NCBI GenBank assembly: GCA_900772415.1
Contig: CAAHEC010000004.1
Location: 1 to 26,266, forward strand
DNA from: Bacilli bacterium
GTDB lineage: Bacteria > Bacillota_I > Bacilli_A > RF39 > UBA660
Length of the DNA stretch: 26,266 nucleotides
Direction: 5' to 3'
A model generated the notes under the pieces. That model did not search any database, was not told where the DNA came from, and saw only the letters and a program-made list of their open reading frames with translations. The position numbers and the translations under genes were made by a program. Numbering within the stretch: position 1 is the first letter of the stretch; every line of letters begins with the position of its first letter. Below, in pieces: positions 24,206 to 26,266 of this stretch.

Positions 24206-26059
24206 ATGGAAGAAGAAAGAAAAGGATTAACAGTAAAGGATGTATTAATTAGATTAATACTTATAATAATTTTTATATTTTTATTAATATGGTTATTTCC
24301 AATGCCAGATTTAAAACCACTTAATAACCAAATATTTTTAGATAATATAGATAGAATGAAGGATGTAGCTAAATCTTATTATACGGTTGAAAGGTTACCT
24401 CAAGATTTTAATACTTCTAAAAAGATGACGTTAAGGGAAATGATAGATAAGCATTTAATTTTACCTTTAATGGATTCTAATGGTAATTATTGTAGTGAAG
24501 ATGATTCTTATATAGAAGTTAAGAAAACGGAAAATGAATATCAAATTAAAGTATCATTATCATGTTCTGATAAAAAAGATTATATAATAGAACATTTTGG
24601 ATGTTATGATATTTGTAGTGATAAATGTAAAGCTCTTGAAGCTACTACTAAAAAAACCACTGTTAAAAAGACAAATGAAAAAGTTGTAACAACTAAATAT
24701 AGTGATAAATTATATGAATATGAATTCGTTAAAGACGTTTGTAGTCAAAAATTTGATAAATATGTATGTCCTAGTGATTATTATTTATTAGGTAATAAGT
24801 GTATAAAGAATAATTCTAAGGTTATAGTTAAAGATGCACTTAAACATGAAACAAATATAACTACAACAGATACCAAGAAAGCTAAAGCAGTGATTACTAG
24901 TTCAACTAAAAAAGAACCTATAACATGTAAACCATCTACAAAGACATCAACTATTGATGCAATTGCTAATAATACCGTTATAGATGAAGTATATAAATCA
25001 ACTCAAAAAATAACAGCTAGTAAAAAATACTCTTATGATGTTAAGGGCGCTGTTGGAACTGTTAGAACAATTAAAACAGATCGTGTATTAACACAAAATT
25101 ATGATGTTATAACCGCTAAAAAGGTAGCAAATACTACTGAAAAATGGGTTTATGTATCGACTTTAACTTCTGATAAGAACTATTTGGCTTATTCAAATGA
25201 AAATGAAAAATTAGTATTAATTAATCCTCAGGGTGAAGAAGTTTTAGCTTGTAAAACTTGTTCAACAACAGTGGTGATTTATACTTATTGGCGTTATAAA
25301 AAGGAAACTAGTACTACTTATTCATATTCTTGTGATTCATTTAAAGGATATGAAAAATATGGTGAAGATAAATGTAGGAAAGCTACAAACAAAACATATA
25401 GTTGTCCTTCTGGATACACTTTAGATGGTTCTTACTGTGTTAAAAAAGAAGTTTCTTATAGTTGTTCTAAATATGGTTCTGATTATAAGCTTAATAGCAG
25501 TAATAACACTTGTGTTAAAACTAATGTAAGTTATTTCTGCCCAGCAGGTACAAAAAATACTAATGATGAAAAATATTGTGTTAAAGATATTTATGGTTGT
25601 CCAGCAGGTACTACTTCTATATCTGGTGGTAAGTGTTCTAAAACAACTTATTCATGTCCTCCTAATACTACAGATACATCTTATACATTAAACGGAACTA
25701 AATGTATTGTTAAAAAAGATGCAAAAGTATGTTCTTGTCCAACAGGTACTGTTGAATCAGAAGATGGAAAATACTGCGTAAGAGTAGATTCTAAAACTGT
25801 TTATTCTTGTGAGGATTATCCAGGCTATACATTAAATGGTAACAAATGTACTAAGACAACAACTATTAGTAAAATAGTTAATACATGTAGTGCAGGATAT
25901 GTACTAAATGGAGATAAATGTTATAAGACAAAAAATGTAACTGATACTAAAAATGCAGATAAGACTTATACTAATTCATGTTATAAACATTATAAATGGT
26001 CTACAAAAACAAGTATTAAAGGATGGACTTATACAGGAAATAAAAGACAAATAAACTAA
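24206..26059 (+). CDS. membrane-anchored cysteine-rich surface protein
   Basis: A 617-residue protein with one N-terminal membrane segment (about 13-32, LIRLILIIIFIFLLIWLF) after a short charged tail, so most of it should be outside. Residues 35-150 form a domain with Cys residues and a pilin-like or anchor-like layout. Residues 155-370 are rich in Thr, Lys and Val. From about 375 to 578 at least eight short units of the type CPxGYxLxGxxCVK repeat: SCPSGYTLDGSYCVK, FCPAGT, GCPAGT, SCPPNT, CSCPTGT, SCEDYPGYTLNGNKC and TCSAGYVLNGDKC. These resemble disulfide-bonded EGF-like or adhesin repeats. No LPxTG motif is seen. It has a strong promoter and a ribosome binding site (GAAGGGGGA). The function is unknown; adhesion or envelope structure is likely. 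Confidence 0.8.
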   Translation: MEEERKGLTVKDVLIRLILIIIFIFLLIWLFPMPDLKPLNNQIFLDNIDRMKDVAKSYYTVERLPQDFNTSKKMTLREMIDKHLILPLMDSNGNYCSEDDSYIEVKKTENEYQIKVSLSCSDKKDYIIEHFGCYDICSDKCKALEATTKKTTVKKTNEKVVTTKYSDKLYEYEFVKDVCSQKFDKYVCPSDYYLLGNKCIKNNSKVIVKDALKHETNITTTDTKKAKAVITSSTKKEPITCKPSTKTSTIDAIANNTVIDEVYKSTQKITASKKYSYDVKGAVGTVRTIKTDRVLTQNYDVITAKKVANTTEKWVYVSTLTSDKNYLAYSNENEKLVLINPQGEEVLACKTCSTTVVIYTYWRYKKETSTTYSYSCDSFKGYEKYGEDKCRKATNKTYSCPSGYTLDGSYCVKKEVSYSCSKYGSDYKLNSSNNTCVKTNVSYFCPAGTKNTNDEKYCVKDIYGCPAGTTSISGGKCSKTTYSCPPNTTDTSYTLNGTKCIVKKDAKVCSCPTGTVESEDGKYCVRVDSKTVYSCEDYPGYTLNGNKCTKTTTISKIVNTCSAGYVLNGDKCYKTKNVTDTKNADKTYTNSCYKHYKWSTKTSIKGWTYTGNKRQIN

Positions 26060-26072
26060 TAAATGAGATAAG

Positions 26073-26098
26073 AAAGGCTTAAAATAAGTCTTTTTTTT
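26073..26098 (+). terminator. terminator after the surface protein
   Basis: AAAGGCTTA (26073-26081) pairs with TAAGTCTTT (26085-26093), with one G-U pair, followed by a T-run. Confidence 0.75.
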
Positions 26099-26132
26099 CT
26101 TTACATTTTGTTTTCCACAAGGCTAAAAAAAC

Positions 26133-26160
26133 TTGACCGGGGGGGGGTTCATGTTATTAT
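26133..26160 (+). promoter_or_regulatory. promoter of surface-protein copy 2, with a G9 spacer tract
   Basis: TTGACC (26133-26138), a 16-base spacer starting with nine G (26139-26147), then TATTAT (26155-26160). Copy 1 has a 17-base spacer. Gain or loss of one G would change the spacing to 17 or 15 bases and so change promoter strength. Confidence 0.75.
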
Positions 26161-26195
26161 AAACATGTAAAAAGTAAAAGTAAGGAGGAAAAATT

Positions 26196-26266
26196 GTGGA
26201 TAAAACAAGAAATAAAATATTTGTAGGATGTTTAGCACTACTTTTAGTAATGGTAGCAGGTTATGC
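26196..26266 (+). CDS. TasA/camelysin-like secreted protein, 5' part only
   Basis: Begins at a GTG after AAGGAGGA and reads MDKTRNKIFVGC, then LALLLVMVAGY, a signal peptide with a basic start and hydrophobic core. It is cut by the window end after 23 codons. The signal peptide is in frame, unlike copy 1 at 11899. By comparison with copy 1, the full protein should be a roughly 230-residue beta-rich exported protein, probably part of an extracellular fibre or coat, but its mature part is not visible here. Confidence 0.8.
   Translation, partial: MDKTRNKIFVGCLALLLVMVAGY

Larger units (their letters stand above)
26115..26266 (+). repeat. direct repeat copy 2: promoter, leader and signal-peptide region
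   Basis: Partner of 11818-11968. It carries one extra A in the A-run before the -35, a G9 tract in the spacer and the extra base that keeps the signal peptide in frame. The repeat continues past the window edge. Confidence 0.9.

Noticed and set aside
25331..25930. Cysteine-repeat DNA as a CRISPR array or tandem DNA repeat
   Set aside because: The repetition is at the protein level with variable unit length and little exact DNA repetition, and it lies within one open frame.

Overview
The window is AT-rich, almost entirely + strand and densely packed. It comes from a low-GC Gram-positive bacterium, probably an uncultured gut Bacilli lineage near Erysipelotrichia/RF39. That placement is inferred from base composition, the miaB-ymcA gene order, the AddAB pair, a class B sortase and TasA/camelysin-like secreted proteins. 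miaB ends in TGA, and reading through it gives nonsense with further TGAs, so the standard bacterial code (11) is in use, not the Mycoplasma code.

Positions 1-4045 are the right end of an integrated mobile element: an unknown ORF, a class B sortase, an XRE-type regulator, a small SHOCT-like protein and a large serine recombinase. Directly after, and overlapping, the recombinase 3' end is a 45-codon fragment of seryl-tRNA synthetase, starting within its motif 3. The element therefore appears to be inserted inside serS, and the last codons and stop of the recombinase are read from host serS sequence. The left junction lies outside the window.

Positions 4263-8522 form a small accessory island. 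It has a protein with a possible Cys/His/Asp triad and two paralogous small proteins of unknown function that bracket a four-gene cassette: an NrtR-like Nudix/winged-helix regulator, a histidine phosphatase, a P-loop/CYTH fusion and a thymidine kinase. Three copies of a GTGTAT-AAA-ATACAC palindrome sit at the regulator promoter and before the phosphatase gene. One lies exactly in the 17-bp spacer of a consensus promoter, so the cassette looks like a self-contained regulon, perhaps tuned to ADP-ribose or another nucleotide ligand.

Positions 8563-24079 are core genes. They are murD; miaB with a YlbF/YmcA-family gene; a cdsA-rseP-fmt operon; and an addB-addA-glyA-folD-smr run. GlyA and FolD lead towards 10-formyl-THF, which Fmt consumes. 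AddA and AddB are the two subunits of a recombination helicase-nuclease.

Two copies of a secreted-protein gene leader lie about 14 kb apart. The first (11899-12605) has lost one base in its signal peptide and is frameshifted. The second is intact but cut by the window end, and its promoter spacer contains a run of nine G residues, a candidate phase-variation switch. Before it lies a long membrane-anchored, cysteine-rich surface protein (24206-26059). No stretch above 300 bases lacks a gene. I saw no rRNA, tRNA or CRISPR array.
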